A stretch of 64,000 nucleotides of DNA from Levilactobacillus fujinensis (GCF_003946335.1 NZ_RHNX01000003.1:62001-126000), one strand, 5' to 3'; shown: positions 1 through 9,039, counted from the first letter of the stretch. Program-made: numbers and translations. The notes: a model not told the origin generated them from the sequence alone.

Positions 1-72
1 CTTTAAGAAAAGTGTGCTACATTGACTTTAATTACTTATAAATCATTTACCCTATTTTAGGAGGCTATGATC

Positions 73-1077
73 ATGCACCATTTCAGAAGATTCGGGCTCT
101 TATTGGCGGCCATTGTTCTAACTGGAACGCTAGTGGCTTGCGGAAAAAGTAGCACGAAGAACGCGACAAGCTCGTCGGCCACCAGTAGTTCAGCATCCAG
201 TACTAGCACCAAGTCTGACACCAATGATGCCGCAACCACCCCGTCGCTCAAGTCCGTCTTAAAACAGGTCGAATCTAAATATATTCAACTGACCTACACG
301 GATCCCAAAACTGGCGTCAAGCTAGCCTACAACCTCTACGTTCCCGACAATTACAATAAAAATAAGTCCTATCCCCTGATCACCTTCATTCACGACGATA
401 GCATCGTGGGTAAGAGCACCAAGTCGGCCCTCACGCAGGGATATGGTGGCGTGATCTGGGCAACTAAGGCCGAACAGAAAAAACACGCCAGCTTTGTTTT
501 AGTCCCCGCCTTCAAAAAATCCACCGTTGCTGGTGGGATGGGCCAATCCGGCTCCAGCGTAGTCAAATCCCAAGTCAACACGTATCTCGATCTCTTGGCA
601 TCGTTGCAGAAGAAATACAGCATTGATAACAAACGACTCTACGCCACTGGTCAATCCATGGGGTGTATGACCATGCTCTACTTGAATGCCACGCACCCCA
701 ATCTATTTGCGGCCAGTCTCTATGTATCCGGCCAATGGGATGTGAGTCAATTAAAGGCCCTGCGTAAACAAAAATTCTTCTATATCGTCGCGGGTGGTGA
801 TTCCCAAGCGACTTCCGGTCAAACGAGCCTAATCACTAGTTTCAAGAAGAACAGTATTAGCTACACCAACGCCACTTGGAATGCCACCTGGAGTACCAAG
901 AAGCTCAATACAGCAGCAAACAAATCCATTTCACAAAATAAGGACCGCAACTTTGTGACCTGGACAAAGGGGTCTGTTCTGACTGGTTCCAGTCAAACGA
1001 TGGAACATATGGCCTCCTTTGACCACGGCTACACGGTTCCAGCCGTTCGAGACTGGTTATTTAATCAAAGTAAGTAG
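73..1077 (+). CDS. Secreted lipoprotein with alpha/beta-hydrolase (esterase-like) domain
   Basis: The N-terminus has a basic stretch, a hydrophobic core and a lipobox ending LVAC (Cys about residue 23), so the protein should be lipid-anchored outside the cell. A Ser/Thr-rich linker (about residues 28-58) precedes an alpha/beta-hydrolase domain. That domain has the nucleophile elbow GQSMG (Ser about 195), a GGDS segment supplying a possible acid, and FDHG near the C-terminus supplying a possible His. This resembles the PHB-depolymerase/esterase type; the substrate is unknown. AGGAGG at 59-64 is only 2 bases before the ATG at 67 but 8 bases before the ATG at 73, so I chose 73. It is a single gene followed by a terminator. 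Confidence 0.8.
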   Translation: MHHFRRFGLLLAAIVLTGTLVACGKSSTKNATSSSATSSSASSTSTKSDTNDAATTPSLKSVLKQVESKYIQLTYTDPKTGVKLAYNLYVPDNYNKNKSYPLITFIHDDSIVGKSTKSALTQGYGGVIWATKAEQKKHASFVLVPAFKKSTVAGGMGQSGSSVVKSQVNTYLDLLASLQKKYSIDNKRLYATGQSMGCMTMLYLNATHPNLFAASLYVSGQWDVSQLKALRKQKFFYIVAGGDSQATSGQTSLITSFKKNSISYTNATWNATWSTKKLNTAANKSISQNKDRNFVTWTKGSVLTGSSQTMEHMASFDHGYTVPAVRDWLFNQSK

Positions 1078-1160
1078 ACCGTAAACATGAACTTAGTCAA
1101 GTGGGCCGTTTTGTTAGCCAGCTGCATCCGCCTCATTTCGGCCTATATTCGCCGAATGAC

Positions 1161-1192
1161 AAAGGGTCGTGACATTTGTCGCGGCCCTTTTG
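1161..1192 (+). terminator. Rho-independent terminator after the esterase gene
   Basis: AAAGGG at 1161 pairs with CCCTTT at 1185, and CGTGACA pairs with TGTCGCG inside it. This gives a stem of about 14 bp followed by a short T-rich stretch. Confidence 0.7.
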
Positions 1193-1357
1193 CTTGTCAA
1201 AACGAATGGCACCAGGTAAGACCATCCTGAATTGGCCAACCTTAGCCATCATCAACTGATAGTCCGCCAAAAAGTCTAGCACTTTCCTGTTTTGAACCCT
1301 CCGCTTTGACTAAAAAGGCGTAGAATAAAAATAATTTATCTGCTGGGAGGGATTTTT

Positions 1358-2446
1358 ATGGCAAAACCAAATCAATTGCATCACGGCGATCACGTCGCCC
1401 TCGTGAGTCTATCTAGTGGGGTCATGGGCGAAGAATTCGCTGCACATGAGTATCATCGCGGCCAACAACGACTTCGCGAATTGGGGTTAATTCCGGTCGC
1501 AATGCCAAATGCCTTGAAGGGTTTAGCTTACCTCGACGCCCATCCTGAAGCCCGCGCAGCTGACCTCAAGACCGCCTTTATCGATACCAATATTGCCGGC
1601 ATTTTCTGTGCCATTGGCGGCATCGACACCTATCGTCTGGCGCCCTACCTCTTTAACGACCCGGAGTTTGTGACTGCCGTTAAAGCCCATCCCAAGCTGT
1701 TTACCGGATTTTCCGACACGACTGTTGACCACCTGATGCTCTACCGGTTGGGTCTCACCACCTACTATGGCCCCAATGTCATCAACGATCTTGCTGAGTT
1801 GGACACAGACTTACTGCCCTATACCAAACGTACCCTGGAACATTATCTGGAAAATACCGAAACCACGCCAATTAACAGCAGCTCCATCTGGTACGAGGAA
1901 CGGGAGGACTTCTCAAAAGCCGCCCTCGACACCCCGCGAATCAGTCATCCCGAAACCCACGGCTATCAGGTCCTACGCGGTCACGGCCAAGTGACTGGTC
2001 GACTGCTTGGCGGTTGTATTGACAGTTTAAATAGTCTGTTGACCGACACACGCTATCCCAACGAGCCCCTCATCGCCCGAAAATACAGCCTCATTCCCAG
2101 TCCCGCAGAGTGGCGTGGGAAGATCCTTTTCCTTGAAACTAGCGAGGAAAAGCCAACACCAGCAGCCTACCGGACCATGCTCCAAAACCTGAAGCAGGCT
2201 GGCATTCTAGGCAACGTCAAGGCCATCATCACTGGGAAGCCCCAAAACGAAGTCTACTATGACGACTACTGCCAGGCCCTGCTGGACGTGACGCGAGACC
2301 TCGACGTACCCCTCATGACCAATTTTAACTTTGGCCACGCCTACCCGCGGACCGCACTCCCCTATGGCTTAAGTGCCAAACTCGACTGCGACGCTAAAAC
2401 GTTGACGGTCACAGAACCCTTCTTTGCTGGGGAGGTCACGCGATGA
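1358..2446 (+). CDS. S66-family LD-carboxypeptidase / MccF-like peptidase
   Basis: This is a full-length (362 aa) member of the S66 serine peptidase family. The family includes LdcA, which trims the terminal D-Ala from murein tetrapeptides, and MccF, which cleaves microcin C-type compounds. The Ser-Glu-His triad is visible: Ser119 in GFSD, Glu260 in FLETSEE and His327 in GHAYPR. There is no signal peptide, so it acts in the cytoplasm, in peptidoglycan recycling or detoxification. A GGGAGG ribosome site lies 8 bases before the ATG. Its last bases overlap the next gene by 4 (ATGA), so the two are translationally coupled. Confidence 0.88.
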   Translation: MAKPNQLHHGDHVALVSLSSGVMGEEFAAHEYHRGQQRLRELGLIPVAMPNALKGLAYLDAHPEARAADLKTAFIDTNIAGIFCAIGGIDTYRLAPYLFNDPEFVTAVKAHPKLFTGFSDTTVDHLMLYRLGLTTYYGPNVINDLAELDTDLLPYTKRTLEHYLENTETTPINSSSIWYEEREDFSKAALDTPRISHPETHGYQVLRGHGQVTGRLLGGCIDSLNSLLTDTRYPNEPLIARKYSLIPSPAEWRGKILFLETSEEKPTPAAYRTMLQNLKQAGILGNVKAIITGKPQNEVYYDDYCQALLDVTRDLDVPLMTNFNFGHAYPRTALPYGLSAKLDCDAKTLTVTEPFFAGEVTR

Positions 2447-2895
2447 GTTCTTGGCGAGATGACCGCATTCAAGCGGCAATCGATGGCACAAACCCCATGA
2501 TCATGGCAACCTTACCCGGTGGTTTCGCAGTCTATGGTGACACCCAGTTTCTCCCTGGCTACTCAGTGCTACTCCCCAAGCGAAACGTGGCCGCATTGAA
2601 CAACTTAACGGTAGGCGAAAGTACTGCCTTTCTTCAAAGCATGCGTGTATTGGGCGATGCCGTCCTACAAGCAACTGGTTGTGAACGTATCAACTATGAT
2701 ATTTTAGGTAATACCGATCAGTTTCTCCACGCCCACGTCTTTCCCCGTTACGCCACCGAGCCCACGGAACGTCGTGTCAAGCCCGTCTGGCTATACTCGC
2801 CAGATCACTGGTTCGACGATCAGTATAGCTATGATGCCGAGCGAGACGGTGCGTTGCGAAACCGAATCACTGAACTGCTAATTAGTAATAACTAA
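2443..2895 (+). CDS. HIT-like nucleotide hydrolase/transferase family protein
   Basis: A 150-aa protein with the histidine-triad block HAHVFPRY at residues 96-103. His96 and the presumed nucleophile His98 are kept, but the third triad position is Phe, not His. The GYSVLLPKR segment near residue 40 is typical of HIT domains that act on nucleoside phosphates. It starts inside the stop of the S66 peptidase gene (ATGA overlap), implying one transcript and possibly joint action on nucleotide-peptide or similar conjugates; that link is inference. Confidence 0.7.
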   Translation: MSSWRDDRIQAAIDGTNPMIMATLPGGFAVYGDTQFLPGYSVLLPKRNVAALNNLTVGESTAFLQSMRVLGDAVLQATGCERINYDILGNTDQFLHAHVFPRYATEPTERRVKPVWLYSPDHWFDDQYSYDAERDGALRNRITELLISNN

Positions 2896-2934
2896 GGGAT
2901 GAAAGTTCTAAGCTGTCGCGTATTAAGCAGCATT

Positions 2935-3195
2935 GGCAGTTATCGCCTTACCGGCCGGCAGATATGGGAGATGCATGATCTTGGCGGCTTCCAGGCGAGC
3001 TGGAGGCATTCCCCCACAGCAAGCCGAATCCCTGGCAGCCGGACTGCGGTGACAATTCCTACTGTTGCAAGAATATCTTGAACATTTTAACTTCTTGAAT
3101 AATAACCAACAATTATTAATAAACACAAAGGAGTCTGGGATAACACCCCAGACTCTTTTGATATCTCCGAATTTACGTTGCTGAAACGTGGGACA
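2935..3195 (+). repeat. Mosaic of fragments from repeat families R2, R3 and R1
   Basis: The gap holds three partial repeats. A piece of R2 (ATCGCCTTACCGGCCGGCAG) is followed by the 5' and 3' parts of R3 (GAGATGCATGATCTTGGCGG, then CCCCCACAGCAAGC), and then by the hairpin end of R1 (GAGTCTGGG and ACGTTGCTGAAACGTGGGAC). Fuller copies are at 6059, 6398 and 12513. No gene is seen. Confidence 0.65.
3129..3160. terminator. Convergent terminator between the HIT and CDF genes
   Basis: GAGTCTGGG at 3131 and CCCAGACTC at 3147 form a perfect 9-bp stem, followed by TTTT on the plus strand and preceded by AAAG. It can serve both converging genes and is part of repeat R1. Confidence 0.65.
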
Positions 3196-3265
3196 AACCT
3201 CTGTTGCTGAAGTATACGTCAACGGGTAGCTACCGCTTGACCCACTTTCAACGTCAGCTGACAGC

Positions 3266-4243
3266 TTATCCCGCAGGCACCGCCATCACGTCCGTATCGA
3301 CGATCCCAAATTGCCGCCGCATAGCAGCTTCGATCTCTTCACCTAACCGGTAACTGTCCTGCACCTCCATGTGGGGGTCGACCGCAATGATCACATCCAA
3401 CGTGACCACGTTTCCGTTGTAATGGGCCTTGAGTTCCAAGACCTGTTCGACTGCTGGGAACTCAGCAATGGCCGCACCAAACTGCTTTTCCACTGTGGGA
3501 TCAAAATAATCGGCCAGGTTCAAACTGCTCTCTCGGAAAATACGAATGCCAGATGTCAGAATGAAGATCCCCACCAACATACTGGCCACACCATCTAACC
3601 AGGTCACTTGAAAGGCAAGTGCACCACCAATGGCAATCATGGTTCCCAAACTTGTCACCGCATCACTTAAACTGTCCTGAGCCGCCGCCGTTAACGCCGC
3701 ATTTTGTAATCGCCGGCCACCGCGCTTGTTCAGCCACCAAACCCCCAGCATAATAACCGTTGCGATTGCCGCTCCCAGCAACGTTATCGGCTGTGGGACT
3801 TCTTGATCAGCCGGATTCATCAGGCTACGAATGCCACTATAGATAACGCTAGCGGCAATGGCAATCATTACGATTCCCGTAATCATGGTGAAGACTGTCT
3901 CGTAGTGAAAGCGGGTCAATTGCAGTCGCTGACCATTTTCCGTCGAATCCTCTGGCAGCGGTTGACCCATGAGATCATCGTCATGAATATCTCTGGCAAT
4001 GTAAATGCCGATCAATAGGAGCACCGACGAAATAATTCCTGATAAATTATTAAAGGCGTCGGCACGTAAGGTTTGTGAATGTCCAATAATAGCGAGATAA
4101 AATTCGATGATGGAAATTACCAAGTAGGCCCCGACATTTAAGTATAGGTGTCGTTGTGCTCCCTGCAACTTAGCTAATTCTCGCTGCTGGGTCGCCTGCC
4201 ACTCAGCCTGTTCTTCTCGCCGATGTTCTTTCAATTCTTTCAT
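3266..4243 (-). CDS. Cation diffusion facilitator (CDF) metal exporter
   Basis: This 325-aa membrane protein has the CDF layout: a charged N-terminal tail of about 30 residues, about six membrane spans, and a C-terminal cytoplasmic domain of about 80 residues. Such proteins export Zn, Mn, Fe or Co by proton antiport. The helix-5 site reads DSLSD (DxxxD). The helix-2 site reads ADAFNN, so the second ligand position is Asn instead of Asp/His, which may shift metal choice. It is a single gene. Confidence 0.85.
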   Translation of the reverse strand: MKELKEHRREEQAEWQATQQRELAKLQGAQRHLYLNVGAYLVISIIEFYLAIIGHSQTLRADAFNNLSGIISSVLLLIGIYIARDIHDDDLMGQPLPEDSTENGQRLQLTRFHYETVFTMITGIVMIAIAASVIYSGIRSLMNPADQEVPQPITLLGAAIATVIMLGVWWLNKRGGRRLQNAALTAAAQDSLSDAVTSLGTMIAIGGALAFQVTWLDGVASMLVGIFILTSGIRIFRESSLNLADYFDPTVEKQFGAAIAEFPAVEQVLELKAHYNGNVVTLDVIIAVDPHMEVQDSYRLGEEIEAAMRRQFGIVDTDVMAVPAG

Positions 4244-4485
4244 CTAGCTTCCCTCTAACGTCTATATTTTCTACTCCCTTCATTATACCCACTCCCAAGA
4301 AATTTTCTCGACCAAATTCGGCCATTTCATCACTAAGTCTCCCATCACTCGGAAGAATTTGTGTTAACTTTCATTAATCCAATTCACCCTTTGAAAACGG
4401 CAATGAAATTTTCTTTGTCACCCTTGAAATGCCGTCAAGTCGGTACTATTGCCTAGTTTTCTCACCCAACTAACAAACAATTAAT

Positions 4486-4523
4486 CGAAACCGGTTGCAA
4501 ACTGTAAATCTTTCGGTTATAAT
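4486..4523 (+). promoter_or_regulatory. cre-like box overlapping a sigma-A promoter of the iron-type ADH
   Basis: TTGCAA (4495-4500), a 17-base spacer and TATAAT (4518-4523) make a near-consensus promoter. CGAAACCGGTTGCA (4486-4499) matches the CcpA cre consensus TGNAANCGNWWNCA at 13 of 14 positions and covers the -35 box. That predicts carbon-catabolite repression. Confidence 0.72.
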
Positions 4524-4581
4524 TGCTTTGTGAAATTGATACCAATGATTTTCAAAACTTCTGAAAGAAGGCATTTGTATA

Positions 4582-5754
4582 ATGGCTGAACGTAGTTATG
4601 ACTTTCTGATGCCCAGTGTCAACTTTTTTGGCCCTGGTGTAATTAGCAAAATTGGTGAACGTGCAAAGATGTTAGGGATGAAAAAGCCCGTCATTGTCAC
4701 CGATAAGTTCCTTGAAGGACTCAAGGACGGTGCCGTTGAACAAACTCTGAAATCTTTAGACGCTTCCGGTGTCGATTACGTTGTTTACAACAACGTTGAA
4801 CCTAACCCTAAGATTCGCAATATTAAAGAAGTTAAAAAACTTTATGAAGAATCCGGCGCGGACTCCATCATTACTGTTGGTGGGGGCTCTGCTCATGATA
4901 CCGGTAAAGGTGCCGGCATTATCTTGACGAACGGTGACGATATCACCAAGTTAGCTGGGATTGAAACACTCGACAAGGCTTTGCCACCACTGATTGCCGT
5001 TAACACGACTGCTGGGACGGGGTCAGAATTGACTCGTCACGCCGTTATTACGAACGAAGAAACCCACTTGAAGTTCGTCGTTGTTTCATGGCGGAACATT
5101 CCGTTGGTTTCTTACAACGATCCTACTTTGATGTTGGACGTTCCTAAGGGCTTAACTGCCGCTACTGGGATGGATGCCTTCGTCCAATCCATCGAGCCTT
5201 ACGTTTCCGTTGACCATAACCCAATCACCGACTCACAATGTATCGAAGCCATCAAGTTGATTGAAACTTCCTTACGTGAAGCCGTTGCTAACGGCCACAA
5301 CCTTGACGCTCGGACCAAGATGGTCGAAGCCGAAATGTTAGCTGGGATGGCCTTCAACAACGCCAACTTAGGTTACGTTCACGCCATGGCTCACCAATTA
5401 GGTGGTCAATACGACGCCCCACATGGTGTTTGCTGTGCTTTGCTCTTGCCTTACGTTGAAGAATACAACATCATCGCTTGCCCGGAACGCTTTGCTGAAT
5501 TAGCAGAAATCATGGGCGAAAATACCGATGGCTTATCCACGCGTGACGCTGCCGAATTGTCCATTAAGGCCATGAAGCAGATGTCCGAAGACGTTGGTAT
5601 TCCGAAGTCAATCAAGGAAATCGGCGCTAAGCCAGAAGACTTTGAATTGATGGCTGAAAATGCTTTGAAGGATGGGAACGCCTTCTCTAACCCTCGTAAG
5701 GGGACTAAAGAAGATATCGTTAAGATCTTCCAAGCAGCCTACGACGCAAAGTAG
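4582..5754 (+). CDS. Iron-type (group III) alcohol dehydrogenase, 1,3-propanediol dehydrogenase-like
   Basis: This 390-aa protein is close to the DhaT/methanol-dehydrogenase branch of Fe-dependent NAD(P) alcohol dehydrogenases, which in lactobacilli reduce aldehydes such as 3-hydroxypropionaldehyde. The N-terminal half has the cofactor-binding GGGSAHD (residues 100-106). The C-terminal metal site has Asp198, His267 and His281, with His271 in HAMAHQLGG. The usual second ligand His, four residues after Asp198, is Gln202 (MDAFVQS). Codon use is strongly biased, as in highly expressed genes. It is a single gene behind a cre-covered promoter. Confidence 0.9.
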   Translation: MAERSYDFLMPSVNFFGPGVISKIGERAKMLGMKKPVIVTDKFLEGLKDGAVEQTLKSLDASGVDYVVYNNVEPNPKIRNIKEVKKLYEESGADSIITVGGGSAHDTGKGAGIILTNGDDITKLAGIETLDKALPPLIAVNTTAGTGSELTRHAVITNEETHLKFVVVSWRNIPLVSYNDPTLMLDVPKGLTAATGMDAFVQSIEPYVSVDHNPITDSQCIEAIKLIETSLREAVANGHNLDARTKMVEAEMLAGMAFNNANLGYVHAMAHQLGGQYDAPHGVCCALLLPYVEEYNIIACPERFAELAEIMGENTDGLSTRDAAELSIKAMKQMSEDVGIPKSIKEIGAKPEDFELMAENALKDGNAFSNPRKGTKEDIVKIFQAAYDAK

Positions 5755-5774
5755 AGTGCGTAGCAAGGCGCTTA

Positions 5775-5824
5775 GGGCCTGAGCATTCATGTGCTACCTT
5801 TGTCGCACATTTACACCCAGGCCC
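5775..5824 (+). other. Nested hairpin downstream of the Fe-ADH gene
   Basis: GGGCCTG (5775-5781) pairs with CAGGCCC (5818-5824). Inside it ATGTGC pairs with GCACAT. No clear T-run follows, so it is a possible 3' stabilising stem or weak terminator. Confidence 0.4.
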
Positions 5825-5845
5825 TCCCCTTGCAAAGCACGTTTC

Positions 5846-5879
5846 ACCAGTCGAATCGACCCTCATCGATTCGACTGGT
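5846..5879. repeat. Perfect 14-bp inverted repeat
   Basis: ACCAGTCGAATCGA (5846-5859) and TCGATTCGACTGGT (5866-5879) are exact reverse complements with a 6-base loop. There is no T-tract, so this is not a standard terminator. The role is unknown. Confidence 0.6.
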
Positions 5880-6007
5880 CATGACTAACCTCATGCGAAC
5901 GCTACGGTCATCCGGTTACCCCCTCTTGGCCGTTAGCTAAATTAAACTATGAACACGAGCAATCGCAGTTGACTGCACAGCTACCCGATTGGTCGTGTTT
6001 AAAAGAA

Positions 6008-6044
6008 GGGACCGGCTCTACTAATCTGTGGAGCTGGTCTCTTT
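6008..6044 (+). terminator. Terminator-like hairpin
   Basis: GGGACCGGCTC (6008) pairs with GAGCTGGTCTC (6031), followed by TTT. It probably ends read-through from the Fe-ADH transcript. Confidence 0.5.
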
Positions 6045-6058
6045 GTATATGTATATAT

Positions 6059-6245
6059 CGAAGGTTGAAAGTCCCGAAACACACATTATGACCGTTGTCA
6101 CAACGATACTGGGTCTAAAATTAGGCAACGTTGTCCAACCATCGCCTTACCGGCCGGCAGATATGGGCTGGAACGGTGCGAACACGCGCCTGAGCCCATA
6201 TCTGCCGACCTCTCGGCTGACGTAGTTGGTCTGAGGCAACATGGC
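6059..6245 (+). repeat. Intergenic repeat R2, full copy
   Basis: It begins near AAGGTTGAAAGT and passes through GGCTAAAATTAGGC-like sequence. It ends in a 15-bp inverted repeat, CGGCAGATATGGGCT (6155-6169) with its complement (6193-6207) around a 23-base loop. Near-identical sequence is at 49497; reverse or partial copies are at 13600, 18537 and 30737. It is non-coding. Confidence 0.75.
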
Positions 6246-6397
6246 TCATGCCGTTTGAAGCGCTATTGAATTATGCTTAAACTTTAGCGACCACTTGGGA
6301 TTCAGTGATTAGAATTGACGAGCACAATCAAAGCCGGAGGCGGCCAGGGATGTAGCTAGCCGTGTCGACGATATTAGTCGGCGTCTTTTCCGACTTA

Positions 6398-6595
6398 CAT
6401 CGTGGGACGACCTGGGAGATGCCTGATCTTGGCGGCTCTCAGGCGAGCTGGAAGCCCGTCCTTTGGCTGGAAGCGTTCCCCCCACAGCAAGCGGAATCCC
6501 TGGCGGCCGGAGTGCAGTTGTTTTCACTAATTTAGCCGTGATAATTCCTACTGCTGCAAGCGTAACGCAAACATTTTGGCTTTCAACCTTCAGTA
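6398..6595 (+). repeat. Intergenic repeat R3, full copy
   Basis: It shares long stretches with 37868-38045: a GAGATGCCTGATCTTGGCGG start, CAGGCGAGCTGGAAG, CCCCACAGCAAGCGGAATCC, GGCCGGAGTGCAG and a CTACTGCTGCAAG tail. Partial copies are at 2966 and 9838; reverse ones are at 18360 and 22840. No open frame is conserved between copies, so it is a non-coding dispersed element. Confidence 0.7.
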
Positions 6596-6652
6596 TATAT
6601 CACAATTTTTCCGTAGAAATCACCCACAACGAATAAAGAAAGGCCCTTACTT

Positions 6653-7306
6653 ATGCAAAAATACTTAACCTTTGACTGCTACGGCACCCTCTTACAAGAG
6701 GCCGGCACCTATGATACCATCGCTCAATTAGCCCGAAAAATCGGTGTTGATCCGCAGCTGGCACGCGACCGCTTCGTGACGTATCAAGACGACCGCAATA
6801 ATATGCATCCCTACATTGACTACGACTTACTGACCCGTAACAACCTCATTCACTTAGACTATCAGTTTGGTCTCAAGCACCAATTTGAAAGCTATTACGT
6901 GGATGTGTTAACCGCCCATCGAAATCTCAAACCCTTCCCAGAAGTCATTCGGACATTACAGGCCTTACAACAGCGAGACTATCACTTGATCATGATGTCC
7001 AACTCTTCATGGGACATCATTCCGGCCAACGCTGCGGCTCTCCAAGTTCCCTTTGATATCTGGACAGCCGAAGACGTTCACGCTTACAAACCCGACCTGC
7101 ACTTCTTCAACACGGTCGCCGACCACTACGGTTTCACGACCGACAATCACTGGCACATTGCCCAAGGCTACGCCAGTGACATCGTCCCCGCTGACCAACT
7201 TGGCTGGAAATCCATCTGGATCAATCGCGACAATGCGGCACCAACCACGGCGGCAGTTCCCACCTATGCCGCGGCTACGCTGGATAAAATTTTAGCATGG
7301 CTATAA
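6653..7306 (+). CDS. HAD-superfamily hydrolase, haloacid-dehalogenase type
   Basis: A 217-aa cytosolic protein with HAD motif I as FDCYGT (residues 7-12; first Asp at 8), motif II SNSS near residue 120, a YKPD motif III region and GYASDIVPA as motif IV. In the canonical motif I (DxDxT) the second Asp acts as acid/base. Here it is Tyr, as in 2-haloacid dehalogenase-type members, so phosphatase activity is less certain. The nearest ribosome site is GAAAGAAAGG upstream. It stands alone between repeats and an MFS gene. Confidence 0.75.
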   Translation: MQKYLTFDCYGTLLQEAGTYDTIAQLARKIGVDPQLARDRFVTYQDDRNNMHPYIDYDLLTRNNLIHLDYQFGLKHQFESYYVDVLTAHRNLKPFPEVIRTLQALQQRDYHLIMMSNSSWDIIPANAAALQVPFDIWTAEDVHAYKPDLHFFNTVADHYGFTTDNHWHIAQGYASDIVPADQLGWKSIWINRDNAAPTTAAVPTYAAATLDKILAWL

Positions 7307-7377
7307 CTTTTACCTAAAGACTGCCGCGCCAACAGTCACAATAATTATTTTGGATCTTTCAGTCTTTAAATTTAGCT

Positions 7378-7407
7378 TTGAAAAACGCTTCGATTGTGGG
7401 GTATACT
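7378..7407 (+). promoter_or_regulatory. Promoter of the DHA2-type MFS gene
   Basis: TTGAAA (7378-7383), an 18-base spacer and TATACT (7402-7407). The implied leader is about 130 bases and holds GCGGG and CCCGC arms that could pair close to the ribosome site. Confidence 0.55.
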
Positions 7408-7541
7408 AGATGCAATTGAACGCGGGCAAAGCGACCAACCATTAAATTAATAATACTTGTATATCTCTTAACGACACCTTCGCTAACGGGAAAAGTATGA
7501 TGTTAATCGTACTTGACCCGCGAACGGAGGTTTTTTATTTC

Positions 7542-8936
7542 ATGACAGAAACACCAAATGCTTCAGCAACTCGTTTTTCAGTTTTTGGTTCCGCCGGTCT
7601 CGCTTTTTGTGGCGTACTGGTTGAAACCTCAATGAATGTCACTTTTCCCACCCTAATGACGCAGTTTCACACGTCGCTCAACGCCGTCCAGTGGGTCACT
7701 ACGGCCTATTTACTAGCGGTCGCCGCGACCATGGTCATTACGGCATTTATTCAAAGTCGCTTTCGCCTCAAAGCCATTATTAGCGTTGGTGGAACGGCCT
7801 TTGTTGTGGGCGGTATGCTCTGTGCACTCGCCCCTTCGCTCCCGATTCTACTACTTGGCCGGGTAATTCAAGCTGTGGGGACGGGGTTCGCCATGCCACT
7901 CGTTTTTGCGCTGATCATGCATCAAGTGCCCTTTGCCCAACAAGGTCGCTATACCGGGACTGCCGGCATGCTAATTGCCTTGGCACCTTCCCTCGGTCCA
8001 ACCTATGGTGGCTTAATGACGCAACTCCTTAGCTGGCGCCTCATTTTCTGGCTCACCCTGCCAATTGGTCTTATTTCTTGGCTGGTCGCCGTGACTCACC
8101 TGCAGCAGACCTGGGATACCGAACACCGGTCATTTCCTTGGGGGCAGTTCATCCTAATCGTAGCGGCCCTTGGTCTGACCACCTTAGCCTTTAATAACGC
8201 CGGAAACGATGGCTTTGGGGCACCCGGATTCTACGGGCTCTTCCTTTTGGCCTGTGTGGCATTGGCTGGGTTCATCTGGCTTGCCAACCGAGGTGAACAG
8301 CCCCTCTTACAACTCAAGATTTTCCGCCACACCACCTTTAGCAAGGTCCTCTTCCTTTACTTCTTAATTCAATTTACACAAATTGGTCTGACCTTTCTCC
8401 TACCAAACTTCACACAACTCGTCTTGGGCAAAAACGCCATGGTATCAGGGTTAATGTTGCTTGCTGGGAGTCTAACATCGGCCATCTTGTCGCCAGTCGC
8501 CGGACGCCTGATGGACCATCGGGGCGTCACCTTACCCTTACGTCTTGGGGCCAGTTGTCTTCTGTTAACCGCCATTTTGTTTATGCTCGTCGCCAACCGG
8601 TTATCGGTTCCCCTGATTATTGGCCTGTTCGTCTTATTTCAGTTCGGCTTCAGCTTCATGTTTAACAATCTCTTGACCTTTGGGCTACAACAACTCCCCC
8701 GGCCACAGATTGGGGACGGAAATGCGGCCTTCAACACCCTTCAACAGTACTCGGGCTCCTTGGGAACGGCCATCATGGCAGCCTCCCTCGCCCTGGGCGC
8801 CAAGTTCCAGCCGGCAGCTAATGCCATTAATCAGACCCGCTTTGGGACCGTTCTAGCTCTCAGCCTAACGCTTGCCGTCATGATTGTTGTATTCATAGTG
8901 ACCTTCACGATTCGGCAACCGGCTAAGGCAAAGTAA
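7542..8936 (+). CDS. MFS exporter, DHA2 (EmrB/QacA) family
   Basis: This protein of about 464 aa has roughly 14 hydrophobic segments and an NAVQWVTTAYLL motif in the first helix region. LLGRVIQAVGTG and GPTYGG motifs follow, as is typical of 14-helix drug:proton antiporters. It should export small toxic compounds through the membrane. An upstream in-frame ATG (7497) lacks a ribosome site, whereas GGAGG at 7526-7530 lies 11 bases before ATG 7542, so I start there. It is a single gene closed by a strong terminator. No regulator is adjacent. Confidence 0.85.
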   Translation: MTETPNASATRFSVFGSAGLAFCGVLVETSMNVTFPTLMTQFHTSLNAVQWVTTAYLLAVAATMVITAFIQSRFRLKAIISVGGTAFVVGGMLCALAPSLPILLLGRVIQAVGTGFAMPLVFALIMHQVPFAQQGRYTGTAGMLIALAPSLGPTYGGLMTQLLSWRLIFWLTLPIGLISWLVAVTHLQQTWDTEHRSFPWGQFILIVAALGLTTLAFNNAGNDGFGAPGFYGLFLLACVALAGFIWLANRGEQPLLQLKIFRHTTFSKVLFLYFLIQFTQIGLTFLLPNFTQLVLGKNAMVSGLMLLAGSLTSAILSPVAGRLMDHRGVTLPLRLGASCLLLTAILFMLVANRLSVPLIIGLFVLFQFGFSFMFNNLLTFGLQQLPRPQIGDGNAAFNTLQQYSGSLGTAIMAASLALGAKFQPAANAINQTRFGTVLALSLTLAVMIVVFIVTFTIRQPAKAK

Positions 8937-8944
8937 ATTGCACA

Positions 8945-8978
8945 AAAAAATTCTGGAGATCTCTATCCAGAATTTTTT
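8945..8978. terminator. Strong rho-independent terminator after the MFS gene
   Basis: AAAAAATTCTGGA pairs perfectly with TCCAGAATTTTTT around an 8-base loop. It could act on both strands. Confidence 0.85.
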
Positions 8979-9039
8979 AGTTAACCAACTAAATAAAGTT
9001 AAGATGTTCACGTGACGCTGTGACGACGCGGATTATTTC

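Noticed and set aside
5608-5790. Short minus-strand frame at the 3' end of the Fe-ADH gene
   Set aside because: Overlaps a highly conserved gene and has no signals of its own.
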